Assembly: GCA_030425785.1 (NCBI GenBank)
Contig: JAUHYJ010000185.1
Location: 1-7,081 of the forward strand
Length of the DNA stretch: 7,081 bases
Source: Acidimicrobiia bacterium
GTDB taxonomy: Bacteria; Actinomycetota; Acidimicrobiia; Acidimicrobiales; Ilumatobacteraceae
Direction of reading: 5' to 3'
Every line of letters begins with the position of its first letter. Position 1 is the first letter of the stretch. The notes under the pieces are model-generated. The model was not told the origin of the DNA and did no database searches. It saw only the letters and a program-made list of their open reading frames with translations. Positions 5,974-7,081 of this stretch are shown here, in pieces. Position numbers and translations under genes: made by a program.

Positions 5974-6863
5974 GCATGGAGACGACCGCGCTCGCGATCA
6001 CCGATGACGCCGCACCGGACGACGAGGCGGTCCAGCGGCGTCTGGGCGCGAGCTTCTGGATCTGCGTCGCCTGGCTCGTCGTGATCATCCTGGCGGCGAT
6101 CCTCGCGCCGTATCTCGGCTTGAAGGATCCGAACCAGAACTACATCAACCGCGACCTCGGGCGTCCGCCGTACTCCCCCAGCGCGGAACACTGGTTCGGC
6201 ACCGACCAGGACGCCCGCGACGTGTTCTCGCGCACGATCTACGGCGGGCGCGTCTCGCTGACGGTCGGCTTCACGGCGATCGCGTCCGGCATGATCATCG
6301 GCGGCACGCTCGGCATGCTCGCCGGCTACCTCAGGGGCTGGCTCGACCGCGTCATCTCGTTCGTGTTCCTCGTGCTGCTGTCGTTTCCCGCCCTCGTGCT
6401 CGCGATCCTCATCACGTCGCTCCTCGACCGCAAGCTCAGCACGATCGCCGGCGTGCTCGGCTTCCTCGCGATCGCCCCGATCGGCCGGCTCGCACGGGCC
6501 ACCACGATCCAGTTCGCCGAGCGTGAGTTCGTCCTCGCCGCCCGGACCCTCGGTGCCAACCGGCTGCGGATCATGGTGCGCGAGCTCCTGCCCAACGTGC
6601 TCATCCCGATGGGCGCGTTGGCCCTGCTGGGGATGGCCGTCGCGATCGTGGCCGAGGGCGCTCTCGCCTTCCTCGGCCTGTCGGTCCAGAAGGAAGAGAC
6701 CTGGGGCAAGCTGATCCTGCTCGGAGCCGGCACCCGCGATCTGCAGGAGGCGCCGTGGATCTCGATGGGGCCGATCCTCATCCTGTTCCTGACGGTGCTC
6801 GCCCTCAACTTCGCCGGTGACAAGCTGCGCGAGTACTTCGACGTGCGGGAGATCTCGCTGTGA
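5970..6863 (+). CDS. ABC transporter permease, DppC/OppC type
   Basis: This 297-residue inner-membrane protein is the second channel subunit. A cytoplasmic N-terminal tail of about 27 residues precedes the first membrane segment (about 28-49). The family motif HWFGTDQDARDVFSRTIYGG, at 74-93, follows. Further membrane segments lie near 96-120, 126-152, 155-175, 208-232 and 264-283. The EAA loop is at 186-212 (EFVLAARTLGANRLRIMVRE, then LLPNV). Length is normal for DppC. The ATG at 5970 overlaps the previous stop by 4 nt and has GAGGG at 5958-5962; a second ATG at residue 3 is a possible alternative start. The stop overlaps the GTG of the following ATPase gene by 4 nt. Substrate is not determined. 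Confidence 0.94.
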   Translation: MSMETTALAITDDAAPDDEAVQRRLGASFWICVAWLVVIILAAILAPYLGLKDPNQNYINRDLGRPPYSPSAEHWFGTDQDARDVFSRTIYGGRVSLTVGFTAIASGMIIGGTLGMLAGYLRGWLDRVISFVFLVLLSFPALVLAILITSLLDRKLSTIAGVLGFLAIAPIGRLARATTIQFAEREFVLAARTLGANRLRIMVRELLPNVLIPMGALALLGMAVAIVAEGALAFLGLSVQKEETWGKLILLGAGTRDLQEAPWISMGPILILFLTVLALNFAGDKLREYFDVREISL

Positions 6864-7081
6864 CGAACCTGCAGGCCGAATCGCGCGCCTACGACGGCCC
6901 GCTGCTCGAGCTCACCGACGTCAAGACGCAGTTCCGGACCGAGCGCGGCCTCGTGCGGGCGGTCGACGGGGTGACCCTGACGCTCGAGCGCGGCAAGGCG
7001 CTCGGGGTGGTCGGTGAGTCCGGCTCGGGCAAGACGGTGCTCAGCCGTACGATCATGGGGCTGCTGCCGTCGTCGGCGGTG
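6860..7081 (+). CDS. ABC transporter ATP-binding protein, DppD/OppD type (5' part only)
   Basis: The gene starts at GTG 6860-6862, overlapping the permease stop as GTGA, and has GGGAG at 6847-6851. It runs off the right edge after 74 codons. The visible part has the usual N-terminal strand region LLELTDVKTQFRTERGLVRA (15-34), an aromatic A-loop candidate at F25, and the Walker A motif GESGSGKT at 52-59. The following VLSRTIMGLLP is typical of Dpp/Opp ATPases. It should energise import as a cytoplasmic nucleotide-binding subunit. The signature motif and Walker B lie outside the window. Operons of this type usually encode a second ATPase next, and the GTG start and N-terminal motif agree with the DppD position. 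Confidence 0.92.
   Translation, partial: MTNLQAESRAYDGPLLELTDVKTQFRTERGLVRAVDGVTLTLERGKALGVVGESGSGKTVLSRTIMGLLPSSAV

Noticed and set aside
1..7081. CRISPR array, tRNA or rRNA, transposase, toxin-antitoxin or defence genes
   Set aside because: No regularly spaced repeats, no RNA-gene motifs and no proteins of these families were found on either strand; all sizeable intervals are explained by the listed genes.

Overview
The window looks like a piece of a high-GC actinobacterial chromosome. Codon third positions are strongly G/C, starts are ATG or GTG, genes are tightly packed, and two genes show leaderless-type promoters. The highly acidic lipoprotein linker and the gene content would suit a marine or aquatic lineage such as Acidimicrobiia (Ilumatobacter-like). 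That placement is inference, not something the sequence proves.

Layout. Positions 1-266 hold no assignable complete gene: possibly the 3' end of a plus-strand gene (2-172) and a conspicuous 19-bp imperfect inverted repeat (49-119). A plus-strand M50/site-2-protease-type membrane metalloprotease with a C-terminal CBS-like region follows (267-1346). It converges, 17 bp away, on a minus-strand pair: a PPK2-family polyphosphate kinase (1897-2715, transcribed first) and a purine-type phosphoribosyltransferase (1364-1861). Both have a TANNNT -10 box 7-8 nt before the ATG and no Shine-Dalgarno, as expected for leaderless mRNAs. Across a 115-bp divergent gap lies a plus-strand ABC importer operon of the peptide/nickel (Dpp/Opp) type: family 5 lipoprotein (2831-4696), a perfect 13-bp hairpin, DppB-type permease (4768-5973), DppC-type permease (5970-6863) and a DppD-type ATPase cut by the right edge (6860 onward). 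The last two junctions are 4-nt overlaps (ATGA and GTGA).

How the genes work together. The lipoprotein captures a solute, the two permeases form the channel and the ATPase drives import; a second ATPase probably lies beyond the edge. The phosphoribosyltransferase would make a nucleoside monophosphate from a base and PRPP, and the polyphosphate kinase could charge it to di- or triphosphate at polyphosphate expense, giving a plausible compact salvage pair. I see no phage, transposon, CRISPR or defence system. The most unusual features are the approximately 95-residue extracytoplasmic insertion in the first permease, the paired leaderless promoters, the intra-operon hairpin and the inverted repeat at the left edge.
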